Positions 8,326-15,210 of a DNA stretch of 21,954 nucleotides are shown in pieces. The stretch's first letter is position 1. The number at the start of each line of letters is the position of its first letter. The translations under genes and the position numbers were made by a program. The stretch spans positions 1 to 21,954 of the forward strand of contig CAMZFJ010000006.1 in NCBI GenBank assembly GCA_947306025.1, in the 5' to 3' direction. Below the pieces are notes generated by a model. It made no database searches. It saw only the letters and a list, made by a program, of their open reading frames with translations, and was not told where the DNA came from. Source of the DNA: an uncultured Fibrobacter sp. (lineage in GTDB: Bacteria; Fibrobacterota; Fibrobacteria; Fibrobacterales; Fibrobacteraceae).

Positions 8326-9891
8326 TTAATGATTTACGAAAGATTCGCCTTTCTTTGTTAACCTATATTTTTGCTTGGGGCTTTTGGGAGAGGCTGGATT
8401 GGTCATTTCTATAAGATTTAGTGCTATGGCGGGTTTTATATACGAACTGAGCAGTGTCGGACGGTGCTTTAGATTCAAGGCTGTCAATATTTCTTTTATT
8501 GATATCGGGGATGCAAGAATGTTCAATAGATTCTGTACTTGTTCGGTTACTTGTTCGGTAGCTTGTTCGGTTACTTGTCTCCAAATGGTGACCTTAAAAT
8601 CTCCGTCCTGCTCAAATAGGGGCTTTTTCAGGCCATGCTGTAGGCAAAGTTTTACGATTTCCCCGGTGCCGGTTCCAGCCTTTTCTATGAACCCCGAACG
8701 CTGCAGTGGTTCTGCAATCAATGGGTTGTTGGGGTGCGATTTGTGAGGCTTGTAAAGCTGTTGCGTGGTCAATTCATATGGCAACTGTCCTGGATTCCAA
8801 ATCTCGAGACGGTTTTTGAACAGCATCACTTGTACACTGGCGTTGCTTGTGTAGTCTCGGTGGCATATTGCGTTGACAATCGCTTCGCGTACGGCTTCGC
8901 CGGGTAATTCGGGCTTTGTCGGCACGGAAGCACTTTTGGCTCTTGTGCCAATCCACATGTTGATGCGGCTCATGACAAAACTTGTCGCCTGGTCTACAAG
9001 TTGGAAAATGTCCCCCTTGTAAATCTGTAACGACGGGATGGGTTTTTCAATTTGATTCCCATAGAATTGCATGCACTTGACTTCAGACGATATGAAGAAC
9101 CTTTGCGGCTTTTTCCCAAAAAGGAGTATGGCGGCGTTTGTCAAGTGCCCAGATTCGTCCATCAGACTCAGGTGCGTTAGCAGGTCTGTTGCGGATATGT
9201 TTTCTTTAAATTTGAAGTTTCTTTTTTGCTTGGATAACTCGATAAAAGATTTGATTTTATCGTCGCTTATGTCTTTTATTGTCGCTTCGTTGTCCTTGGC
9301 TTGATCAAAGGGGACTAGGCGGAACAATTCTTTTTCTTCAAGATAGAGGGCTAACGATTTGTAAACGGCAGCCTTCAACTCCTCGTAATTGTTGAAGGTC
9401 CTACGGACAACATCAGCCTCTACCTTTTGAATAAAGCTTTTCTCCTTGGCTTGTCGTTTAGAAGAATCTCTCTTTATGTAGATAAGACAGTCTTTGTGTA
9501 GTTTGTGGGCGAGGTTGTATTCCTGTTCCGTTGGGGAAAGCCCGGCCTTGTTTTGGAAGCCATATTCGTCACCAAAAATGCCAAGGTAGATATCGCTCTT
9601 TTCAACTTCTTTCAGATACACTGTTGAAGTCGAACGCCCTGATGTAGGGTAATCTTCAAAAATGAACGGCACAAAGAATTTCGATAGTATGGGATCATCC
9701 ATTAAATAGTCGAAAAGCTGCTTGCGCTCTTCGGCAAACTCCTTCTGGACGCTGCTTATGAAAATTCTTGTCGTCGCCACGCCCAGTCCGCCCGGGACAT
9801 CCACCTCCGGTGGGGGCGTTTCGGCACTCGGGGCGGGTGTTCCTTCCGTTGACCCCGGTGGGGGGGGGGGAATATAAACGCCCCATTGCAT
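8326..9891 (-). CDS. DUF4062 (TIR-like) protein fused to a RecG-like/AlbA_2 ATP-binding module and C-terminal winged helix
   Basis: The order from the ATG at 9891 is: a proline-rich leader of about 35 residues, then DUF4062 (TRIFISSVQKEFAEERKQL, SDIYLGIFGDEYG, SPTEQEY). An ATP-binding C-terminal module like those of predicted RecG-related regulators follows (PGEAVREAIVNAICHRDY, RLEIWNPGQLP, SGFIEKAGTGTGEI). Last comes a short TEQ repeat and a winged-helix tail. DUF4062 has a TIR/nucleoside-deoxyribosyltransferase-like fold and is found in predicted signalling and anti-phage proteins; a defence role here is inference. I chose 9891 because it starts 8 nt after the upstream stop; an in-frame ATG at 9942 would overlap the upstream gene by 43 nt, and a GTG at 9780 would skip the proline-rich leader. 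An 11-nt C run (coding sense) lies just after the start, and ±1 slippage there would frameshift the protein. Confidence 0.82.
   Translation of the reverse strand: MQWGVYIPPPPPGSTEGTPAPSAETPPPEVDVPGGLGVATTRIFISSVQKEFAEERKQLFDYLMDDPILSKFFVPFIFEDYPTSGRSTSTVYLKEVEKSDIYLGIFGDEYGFQNKAGLSPTEQEYNLAHKLHKDCLIYIKRDSSKRQAKEKSFIQKVEADVVRRTFNNYEELKAAVYKSLALYLEEKELFRLVPFDQAKDNEATIKDISDDKIKSFIELSKQKRNFKFKENISATDLLTHLSLMDESGHLTNAAILLFGKKPQRFFISSEVKCMQFYGNQIEKPIPSLQIYKGDIFQLVDQATSFVMSRINMWIGTRAKSASVPTKPELPGEAVREAIVNAICHRDYTSNASVQVMLFKNRLEIWNPGQLPYELTTQQLYKPHKSHPNNPLIAEPLQRSGFIEKAGTGTGEIVKLCLQHGLKKPLFEQDGDFKVTIWRQVTEQATEQVTEQVQNLLNILASPISIKEILTALNLKHRPTLLSSYIKPAIALNLIEMTNPASPKSPKQKYRLTKKGESFVNH
8537..8579 (-). 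repeat. Tandem 12-nt repeat coding TEQ(V/A) units
   Basis: Three full units and one partial unit of ACTTGTTCGGTT (plus strand) at 8537, 8549, 8561 and 8573 encode the TEQATEQVTEQV linker before the last domain of the DUF4062 protein. In-frame copy changes would lengthen or shorten the linker without breaking the frame. Such T-E/P-Q-V repeats are usual in this ATPase family. Confidence 0.85.
9781..9870. repeat. GC-rich block with an 11-G homopolymer (9860-9870)
   Basis: By hand count about 68 of these 90 bases are G or C (roughly 76%), against about 30% in the next 90 bases. The block ends in a run of 11 G on the plus strand, which is 11 C in the coding sense of the DUF4062 gene. It encodes PPPPPGSTEGTPAPSAETPP, a low-complexity leader. 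Homopolymers of this length in coding DNA are known slippage sites in phase-variable genes of other bacteria. Confidence 0.8.
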
Positions 9892-9899
9892 AGGTAGAT

Positions 9900-10850
9900 T
9901 TAATTTTTCTTCATTATATGCAATTTGCAAAGAAATTTCCATAATAGAATTTTACACGATTCTTTGATTGAATGGTATTTTTGCCTTGCTGAAGTGTTAT
10001 TTAACATCTCAAATGTTTCTATGCAAAAAACAGGTTTTCTAGAAATTCTCTGTATTTTTTGAGCTTCCCACAAGGAACTTTCTATAAAAAGACACGCTTT
10101 ACTGTTTTTGTATAATTGCCCTTTATACTCGCCATGCTTATGCCATTTTAGTCGAGCTTCTTTAGAAGGTAAATTTAGTAGTATAAGGTGCTTGTATTTA
10201 ATGCCGCTCTGTTTCAACCATTCTTCTGTAATGGTTCTGTATTTTTCAAGTCTACATGAAATTAATGTGTCAATTTCTACGGTAGGTGCGTATAGTTTTG
10301 GGGCATTTTTTATGTATTTTATGTATTGTTTGCCGTCATCGTCTATAGGAGGGTTTGGGCAAAGAACTCCGTCTATATCGCAAAAAGCGTTGGCTAAAAA
10401 GGACGGATGGTGGAACAGATTCCACTGGAAAAATCTAGGAATTTCAACGATCTCACAAAAGATGTCGACCTTGTCTTTGGATTCCCTCGTCGCGAATACT
10501 GCAGAATATGCAATATTAAACTTTTTCTCTAAATTGGCTTTTGTGATTTTGCTTTTGGTTTTTGCTAAAGCTTTTCCTGTACAAATGCTATCATCGATAA
10601 CGATGATGTTTTGGGTGTTTGTATTTTCAATGAAGTTTCCGCGGTCTCCGCACCCATATATTCGTCCATCAATAAATGAATCTATATCCGTGTATGGTTT
10701 GTTTAAATATAAAGCCAATAAATTGGCCGGTAGCATTCCGCTTCGTGGAACGCCGACTATTAAATCAACATCATGAGGAAACTTGTAAAGGTTTCCTATT
10801 ATAGAAGAATTTAAATCGGATATAGATTTGTAGTGAATTTGCGGTGACAT
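9900..10850 (-). CDS. Phosphoribosyltransferase-HAD phosphatase fusion, candidate ribofuranosyltransferase
   Basis: Residues 1 to about 150 form a type I phosphoribosyltransferase: VGVPRSGML (32-40) and the PRPP-binding loop IIVIDDSICTGKAL (82-95). From about 155 a HAD-like domain begins with FCDIDGVLCPNPP, giving the DxDGVL nucleophile motif. Further on, HLILLNLPSKEARLKWHK and LFIESSLWEA have the look of HAD motifs II-IV. In Klebsiella O-antigen loci, dual-domain proteins of this kind (phosphoribosyl transfer from PRPP to the glycan, then removal of the 5'-phosphate) install ribofuranose. The reported transferase domain is highly divergent, however, while the one here keeps a canonical PRPP loop, so equivalence is inference. 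The gene starts 4 nt after the methyltransferase stop, in the wzt operon. A nucleotide-salvage role is the alternative, but the setting argues against it. Confidence 0.8.
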   Translation of the reverse strand: MSPQIHYKSISDLNSSIIGNLYKFPHDVDLIVGVPRSGMLPANLLALYLNKPYTDIDSFIDGRIYGCGDRGNFIENTNTQNIIVIDDSICTGKALAKTKSKITKANLEKKFNIAYSAVFATRESKDKVDIFCEIVEIPRFFQWNLFHHPSFLANAFCDIDGVLCPNPPIDDDGKQYIKYIKNAPKLYAPTVEIDTLISCRLEKYRTITEEWLKQSGIKYKHLILLNLPSKEARLKWHKHGEYKGQLYKNSKACLFIESSLWEAQKIQRISRKPVFCIETFEMLNNTSARQKYHSIKESCKILLWKFLCKLHIMKKN

Positions 10851-10854
10851 ATTG

Positions 10855-11553
10855 TTATGAGAGAGGCTTTTGTCCTTTTATGCCTAAATTAATCCATCCA
10901 TGGTCATAACCTCTGACCTCGCTATTATCCATTTTAAGAATAGATGAAAAGCCTGCTTGGTTGAATAATTTTTTTAAAAAAGATTCGCTGAAAACGCATC
11001 GATGCCAGTTGAAACTTAATGGATTTGCGGTTCCGTCGCCATATGTAAAAATACGTCCATTTACCCAAGTGCAAACATCTTGTTCTTCGTTAAATCGATA
11101 CCACCCATCCAGATGTGTTGAATTGATTCCTTTTTGTTCGAAGTCGTTGAATACTTGGACAACCCGATCAAAGTTTGGAACCCATATTTCTAATCTACCC
11201 CCTGGTTTTAGAATACGGAATAATTCGGAAAAAAGTTTTTTTTGCAGGAACCATGGTACGTGTTCTATGACATGACTCGCATAAATTAAATCAAAAGAGT
11301 TGCTTGGAAAAATGAGTGGCTGAGAAATGTCCATAATGTAATCGACATCTTTCCCATCAATGATATTAAGGGTTTCAAAACCAGAAAGTCTGGATAATCC
11401 GGGACCGATTTCCAATTGCCTGTGTTTTTTTTTGTTGTTTCGGATTAGATTGAATTTTGTCTTAAAGCGATTTATGGTTTTAACTAGGCTTTGAAGGCCA
11501 AATCGCATAAGAACTCGATCCCTGAATCTATAATCGGCAAAGGAGTAATTCAT
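10855..11553 (-). CDS. SAM-dependent methyltransferase
   Basis: The class I methyltransferase core is clear: HRQLEIGPGLSRLSGF (motif I with ExGPG), YIMDISQPLIFPSNSFDLIY, ASHVIEHVPWFLQKKLF and LFRILKPGGRLEIWVPNF. The C-terminal part has aromatic-rich DGWYRFNEEQDVCTWV and a final FSESFLKKLFNQAGF element often seen in sugar O-methyltransferases. In Wzm/Wzt systems methyl or methyl-phosphate groups can end the chain and be recognised by the Wzt C-terminal domain. The position directly after wzt fits that but does not prove it. I chose ATG 11553 because it overlaps the wzt stop as ATGA, the classic coupling arrangement. An ATG at 11592 would overlap wzt by 43 nt. Confidence 0.88.
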   Translation of the reverse strand: MNYSFADYRFRDRVLMRFGLQSLVKTINRFKTKFNLIRNNKKKHRQLEIGPGLSRLSGFETLNIIDGKDVDYIMDISQPLIFPSNSFDLIYASHVIEHVPWFLQKKLFSELFRILKPGGRLEIWVPNFDRVVQVFNDFEQKGINSTHLDGWYRFNEEQDVCTWVNGRIFTYGDGTANPLSFNWHRCVFSESFLKKLFNQAGFSSILKMDNSEVRGYDHGWINLGIKGQKPLS

Positions 11554-12827
11554 AAAACCTGTGTTGACGTGTTGATGAAAATGTTTCCCCAATTAGTATC
11601 CCATTTAGCAAAGTATAAATTTTGTTTTGTGCTAAGTTTATCTATTTCTAGAGAGACTACTTGCTGAATGACGTCGAAATTTGTTTCGCCCTCAGCAGCA
11701 TTACCTGTTCCAACAGAAAAAGAAAGCGAGTATGTTCCTATGGCTAGATAGGGTGCTTTTATAGTGTATTTGATTTTCTTTTCGCCAATAGAAATTGGAA
11801 ATCTGTCAAAGGATGTATTGCTTCCGATTGGTGTTCCGTTTGAAGAAAAAATAGTGCAGTTTACTCTACAGTTATCGTAATTTTTAAATGCTTTTAGTGA
11901 AATTATTAGTGAAATATCTTCGTCAGAGGCGAATTTAGGTGTTGGTTTTTCAAATGAAATTGTTGAAAAGATTATATCTTGGCTATAATTAGGATTGTGA
12001 TGAGTTATTGAAACTTCTTTGTTTAATAGAATATTTCCCGAATTTGTATAGTAATCAACAGCCTCTTCCACCCCGCCATCAAACACAACTTTTCCCTGAT
12101 CTAGTACTATCCCGCGCTTACACAGATTCTTCACTGCGCCCATGTTATGGCTCACGAACAATACTGTTCTGCCTTCACCGCGGCTTACGTCTTGCATCTT
12201 GCCGATGGCTTTCTTCTGGAATTCGGCATCGCCTACGGCGAGTACTTCGTCCACCACCAAAATTTCGGGTTCTAGGTGCGCTGCGATGGCGAATCCGAGG
12301 CGTACGGTCATGCCGCTGCTGTAGCGCTTTACGGGGGTGTCCAGGTAGCGTTCGCATCCGCTAAAGTCAACGATTTCGTCTAGCTTGCGGGTGATTTCGG
12401 CGCGGGTCATGCCCATGATGGCGCCGTTCATGTAGATGTTTTCGCGGCCGGTCATTTCGGGGTGGAATCCGGTGCCCACTTCGAGGAGGCTTGCAATGCG
12501 GCCTTTGGCGCGAATGGTGCCTGTGGTGGGGGCGGTCACGCGGCTGAGAAGCTTGAGGAGGGTACTTTTGCCGGCTCCGTTCCTGCCGATGATGCCGACG
12601 ACGTCGCCCTGTTCCACCTTAAAGTTTATGTCCTTGAGTGCCCAGACGTATTCGCTAGAGCCTTTGTGGGCGCGGTCGTTCGTTTCGCCCACTTTGAGGT
12701 AGGGGTCTTCGCGATGCAATATTTTTGTTTGCCAGAACCGGTTCAGGTCGTGGCTGAGAGTCCCTGTGCTGACTAGCCCCAGGCGGTATTGCTTGCTTAT
12801 GTTTTCGAATTCGATCGCGGTAGTCAT
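11550..12827 (-). CDS. wzt: Wzt: polysaccharide ABC transporter ATPase with C-terminal glycan-binding domain
   Basis: Residues 1 to about 255 are an ABC ATPase of the O-antigen/teichoic-acid export type: Walker A GRNGAGKST (81-89), signature YSSGM (169-173), Walker B ILVVDEVLAVGD (189-200) and switch histidine SHNMG (226-230). Residues from about 270 form a beta-rich domain (CRVNCTIFSSNGTPIG, IKAPYLAIGTYSLSFSVG) typical of Wzt C-terminal carbohydrate-binding domains, which recognise the capped chain end before export. The partner permease Wzm lies 3.4 kb upstream instead of next door. GC content drops from about 50% to about 25% exactly at the domain border (near 12060), so the C-terminal domain appears swapped in with the serotype genes. 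A TATATT box sits 9 nt before the start codon. Confidence 0.95.
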   Translation of the reverse strand: MTTAIEFENISKQYRLGLVSTGTLSHDLNRFWQTKILHREDPYLKVGETNDRAHKGSSEYVWALKDINFKVEQGDVVGIIGRNGAGKSTLLKLLSRVTAPTTGTIRAKGRIASLLEVGTGFHPEMTGRENIYMNGAIMGMTRAEITRKLDEIVDFSGCERYLDTPVKRYSSGMTVRLGFAIAAHLEPEILVVDEVLAVGDAEFQKKAIGKMQDVSRGEGRTVLFVSHNMGAVKNLCKRGIVLDQGKVVFDGGVEEAVDYYTNSGNILLNKEVSITHHNPNYSQDIIFSTISFEKPTPKFASDEDISLIISLKAFKNYDNCRVNCTIFSSNGTPIGSNTSFDRFPISIGEKKIKYTIKAPYLAIGTYSLSFSVGTGNAAEGETNFDVIQQVVSLEIDKLSTKQNLYFAKWDTNWGNIFINTSTQVL

Positions 12828-12836
12828 TATGTAAGT

Positions 12837-12842
12837 AATATA
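12837..12842 (-). promoter_or_regulatory. -10-like box before wzt
   Basis: On the minus strand, TATATT ends 9 nt before the wzt ATG, predicting a leader of only about 3 nt. No good -35 is visible 16-18 bp upstream. The box is part of a 13-mer (AGTAATATAGATT on the plus strand, 12834-12846) that recurs at 15113-15125 before the TIR-like gene. A local promoter would let wzt be expressed despite its separation from wzm. Confidence 0.4.
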
Positions 12843-12965
12843 GATTTATGCCACCAAAGTGGGTTGTCACTGGCAAGAAAATGCCTTTTTTTTGTGAAAA
12901 AACGACAAATATGCAGGTGGATGGCATATATTTTATATTAGACTGAACCAAAAACTCATCCATCT

Positions 12966-13943
12966 ATGTTCCGTTCCCATTATATTCCGCAATTTATACT
13001 CCGAGCCTTTTGCGAAGATGACCAGATTCAATACATGGATCTTTCGTCAAAAAAGGTAGAAACTCGAAATACGCGCTCTGTTTTCAGCGAGTATGGCTAT
13101 TATCCGGAACAACTTGAACATGACCTTTGTGATAAGATTGAGCGGGACTTTGCCATTGTCCACAAAAAGATTGTCACGTCAGCGGGGAAGTTGACTTTAT
13201 CAGCTGCAGAAATGTTTCTGTTAAAAAAATTTCTGCTTATTTCTGTTCTCCGTTACAAGGCAGATGAAAAGGAGGACGAAGCAATTCTTGAACAACTGAG
13301 TGAGTCGGAAATAAAATTTATCAGAGGAAACTTCTTTGAAAATATCAACAAGATTCTCAACTGTAAAATCAAGGAAGACGTAACCAGTTTTTACAACTAC
13401 GAGGATGCGAATACGAATCTTTCGCTGACCGCCTACGCCAAGGATATTCTGGGTTCCTACCTAATATTTGTCAAATCCACAGATTGCGGCAAGGAATTCC
13501 TGATCCCGGACAAAGGGAACGCTTGGTTTATGGGTCGCTTGGCGATGGAAAAAGTTTTTGTGATGTATGAAATGGTGATGAAGTATCGTGAAAGTTCTTT
13601 TTATCAAATTCTTTCTTTGCTAACGCCTCATGATTATACCGTCTTCCCGCTCTCAAAAGACATGGCTGTTTTGTGCATGAGTCCTTTCTTTAGATTGATG
13701 GCCGACAATCCTATATTTACGGTTGCCAAGAATTCCATTCAAGATGTGCTTGGTTTTGGGAACGGTTATATGCTGAGGCCGGCAATGGTCTCATTCACTC
13801 GAGACAAAAAAAACATAGATTACGGATTCGACATTAAACCATTATGCGGCAAGGATGTCGAGTTCTTGAACATCCTATTGCTAAAGAACGCCGAAAGCCA
13901 CATAGCCTTCGGCAGCAAGGACAAGTTGGGGGTTGAACTGTAG
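12966..13943 (+). CDS. DUF4238 family protein
   Basis: The start MFRSHYIPQFILRAFCEDDQ (HYIPQFxLRxF) is the signature opening of DUF4238. The following IQYMDLSSKKVETRNTRSVF and the YYPEQLEHDLCDKIERDF segment continue the usual pattern, in which cargo-like text names a missing head and a pairwise E/D-rich helix follows. A TVFPLSKDMAVLCMSPFF element sits in the C-terminal half, as in family members. The length, 325 aa, is typical. The biochemical function is unknown; from memory the family appears in lists of candidate anti-phage genes, which I cannot verify here. It is transcribed divergently from wzt (138 bp gap, with TATATT boxes at 12927 and 12934) and converges on the TIR-like gene. No Shine-Dalgarno is evident before ATG 12966. 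Confidence 0.85.
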   Translation: MFRSHYIPQFILRAFCEDDQIQYMDLSSKKVETRNTRSVFSEYGYYPEQLEHDLCDKIERDFAIVHKKIVTSAGKLTLSAAEMFLLKKFLLISVLRYKADEKEDEAILEQLSESEIKFIRGNFFENINKILNCKIKEDVTSFYNYEDANTNLSLTAYAKDILGSYLIFVKSTDCGKEFLIPDKGNAWFMGRLAMEKVFVMYEMVMKYRESSFYQILSLLTPHDYTVFPLSKDMAVLCMSPFFRLMADNPIFTVAKNSIQDVLGFGNGYMLRPAMVSFTRDKKNIDYGFDIKPLCGKDVEFLNILLLKNAESHIAFGSKDKLGVEL

Positions 13944-13979
13944 GAAAAAGAGGTTGCTTTGTGTTCGGCGGGATTATTT

Positions 13980-15008
13980 TCAAGGCCGTCGTGTAGATGA
14001 CTTTGGAAATAGTTCTTCTAAAAAATCTGAAGCGTGTATTCCGCTTTTCACATCAAGATTGAGCTTAGGATATCTTTCATGGACTATGAGGGCGAAGCGT
14101 CGTATTAATTCGTCTAATTTCCTACATGCGGAAACCGCTGAAAAAAATATCATTTCATCATCTTTTGAGGGAAATACATCGAAGGGAATTTCCCATGTTA
14201 GAACTGTTTGGTTGGAATTGAAACGATATGGAGCGCTTAGGGGAATACATTTGTTTAATGTTGTATTGATATCTCTTATTAAAAATTCAAGTTCTTTGTC
14301 GTAAAAAAGGAATGAGGGATTCTTTACCTCTTGGGCAAGGTACTTTTGAAAAAGAAGCATGTATTTGCCGACATTTTTTGGCCCGTTCTCGCAAAATTCC
14401 TGTATGGAGTCAAAGAAAAAATAATCTAATAGATTCTCTAGCTTTTCGTAGTCTTTGTTATATTGGATTTGTTTAGAATGATCTCCTTTTAAAATTTCTT
14501 TTAATGGGTTGGTTTTGATTATTGAAAGAATTCCTGTTTTTAAGGGCTCGTATAATTGCTTTGTTTTTTCTCTATTGCTGCTTTTCTCGGCACTTAGCGG
14601 GGAAAGGGAATAAGACATTGCTCTATGTTTATCTATGTCAAATGGCAGAGCTTCTACAGGGGCATAGGCTGTGTTGACAATAAGGATTATTCTTTCCCAT
14701 CCGAGGAGCGCTTGGGCAATTCCTAGTTCAAATAGTACATTGGGATTCGGAGTAGGTTTTGTCTGATTATCTGTATTTATTGTAGTGACGTCTGCGATAA
14801 AGATGTCTGCAGACCTAATTTTTTCTTCTATGCTTCTTGCGATGTCGGGGCTGCCGCACCGGTTTTTCGTGGCTTCGTCATATGAAAGATTATTCTTTTT
14901 GCAAATGTCTTTTATGCAATCGCCAATGACATTGCGGTTGGTTTTGGCATCTAAATCTGATTGCCATGAGAAGAAAACGATAGGATTTTTGTCTTTCTCT
15001 TGAGCCAT
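13980..15008 (-). CDS. TIR-like (nucleotide-binding fold) effector protein with unknown C-terminal domain
   Basis: The N-terminal 140 residues follow a TIR/deoxyribosyltransferase-like pattern: IVFFSWQSDLDAKTNRN (10-26), GSPDIARSIEEKIRSADIFI (52-71), then NPNVLFELGIAQALLGW (88-104) with the Glu at 94 where such enzymes keep a catalytic acid, and LPFDIDKHRAMSYSL. Related proteins act in bacterial defence by consuming NAD+ or by binding nucleotides. That role is inference here. Residues of about 175-342 are mostly helical with no motif I recognise (possible sensor or target-recognition part). The gene converges on the DUF4238 gene with a 36-bp gap and no visible terminator. Its start is about 100 nt downstream of a TATATT box at 15116-15121, with a hairpin-forming repeat in the leader. 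Confidence 0.8.
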   Translation of the reverse strand: MAQEKDKNPIVFFSWQSDLDAKTNRNVIGDCIKDICKKNNLSYDEATKNRCGSPDIARSIEEKIRSADIFIADVTTINTDNQTKPTPNPNVLFELGIAQALLGWERIILIVNTAYAPVEALPFDIDKHRAMSYSLSPLSAEKSSNREKTKQLYEPLKTGILSIIKTNPLKEILKGDHSKQIQYNKDYEKLENLLDYFFFDSIQEFCENGPKNVGKYMLLFQKYLAQEVKNPSFLFYDKELEFLIRDINTTLNKCIPLSAPYRFNSNQTVLTWEIPFDVFPSKDDEMIFFSAVSACRKLDELIRRFALIVHERYPKLNLDVKSGIHASDFLEELFPKSSTRRP

Positions 15009-15057
15009 ATCTCGAACTTAATTGCGATCATAACTTTTTCAATCAATGCCCTTGCGT

Positions 15058-15094
15058 CTGGATTGCCACGCCTCTAACGAGGCTCGCAATGACG
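15058..15094. repeat. REP-like palindromic element
   Basis: CTGGATTGCCACGCCTC, a TAAC loop, then GAGGCTCGCAATGACGG form a hairpin: GCCTC/GAGGC (15070-15074 with 15079-15083) capped by ATTGC/GCAAT (15062-15066 with 15086-15090) across a small internal bulge. The sequence type (GTCATTGCGAG...GGCAATCC on the minus strand) is a widely dispersed extragenic repeat in many bacterial genomes. It lies between the divergent TIR-like and RhuM genes, inside the predicted leader of the former. Confidence 0.75.
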
Positions 15095-15115
15095 GTTGCG
15101 GTCATCTTGTTGAGT

Positions 15116-15121
15116 AATATA
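15116..15121 (-). promoter_or_regulatory. -10-like box upstream of the TIR-like gene
   Basis: Minus-strand TATATT, embedded in the same 13-mer as the box before wzt. The spacing to ATG 15008 would give a leader of about 100 nt that contains the REP-like hairpin. No clear -35 is present, so this is tentative. Confidence 0.3.
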
Positions 15122-15173
15122 GATTAAAAGGGGCTGCCGGGAGATTGATTCAGGAAAAATGTTAAGAAAGAGG

Positions 15174-15210
15174 TTGACAAAAAGACTGAAGCGGTGTACA
15201 TTTGTGTACA
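15174..15210 (+). promoter_or_regulatory. Promoter and palindromic operator overlapping the RhuM-family start codon
   Basis: A perfect TTGACA (15174-15179), a 17-bp spacer and TACATT (15197-15202) put the transcription start at about 15209-15210, on the ATG itself. Two copies of the self-complementary hexamer TGTACA (15195-15200 and 15205-15210) flank four bases and overlap both the -10 and the start codon. A protein bound there would block transcription, so autoregulation by the encoded DNA-binding protein is plausible. Confidence 0.55.

Noticed and set aside
8537..8579. Tandem repeat as a CRISPR or iteron
   Set aside because: 12-nt contiguous units without spacers, inside and in frame with a gene.
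11554..11592. Upstream ATG at 11592 for the methyltransferase
   Set aside because: It would overlap wzt by 43 nt, while the ATG at 11553 forms an ATGA overlap with the wzt stop.
12008..12776. Several open frames on the plus strand opposite wzt
   Set aside because: They are antisense to a clearly conserved ABC ATPase, have unusual composition and match no family; they are by-products of high GC in the real gene.
13933..14304. Plus-strand open frame after the DUF4238 gene
   Set aside because: It overlaps the conserved end of the TIR-like gene on the other strand and has no recognisable motif or ribosome binding site.
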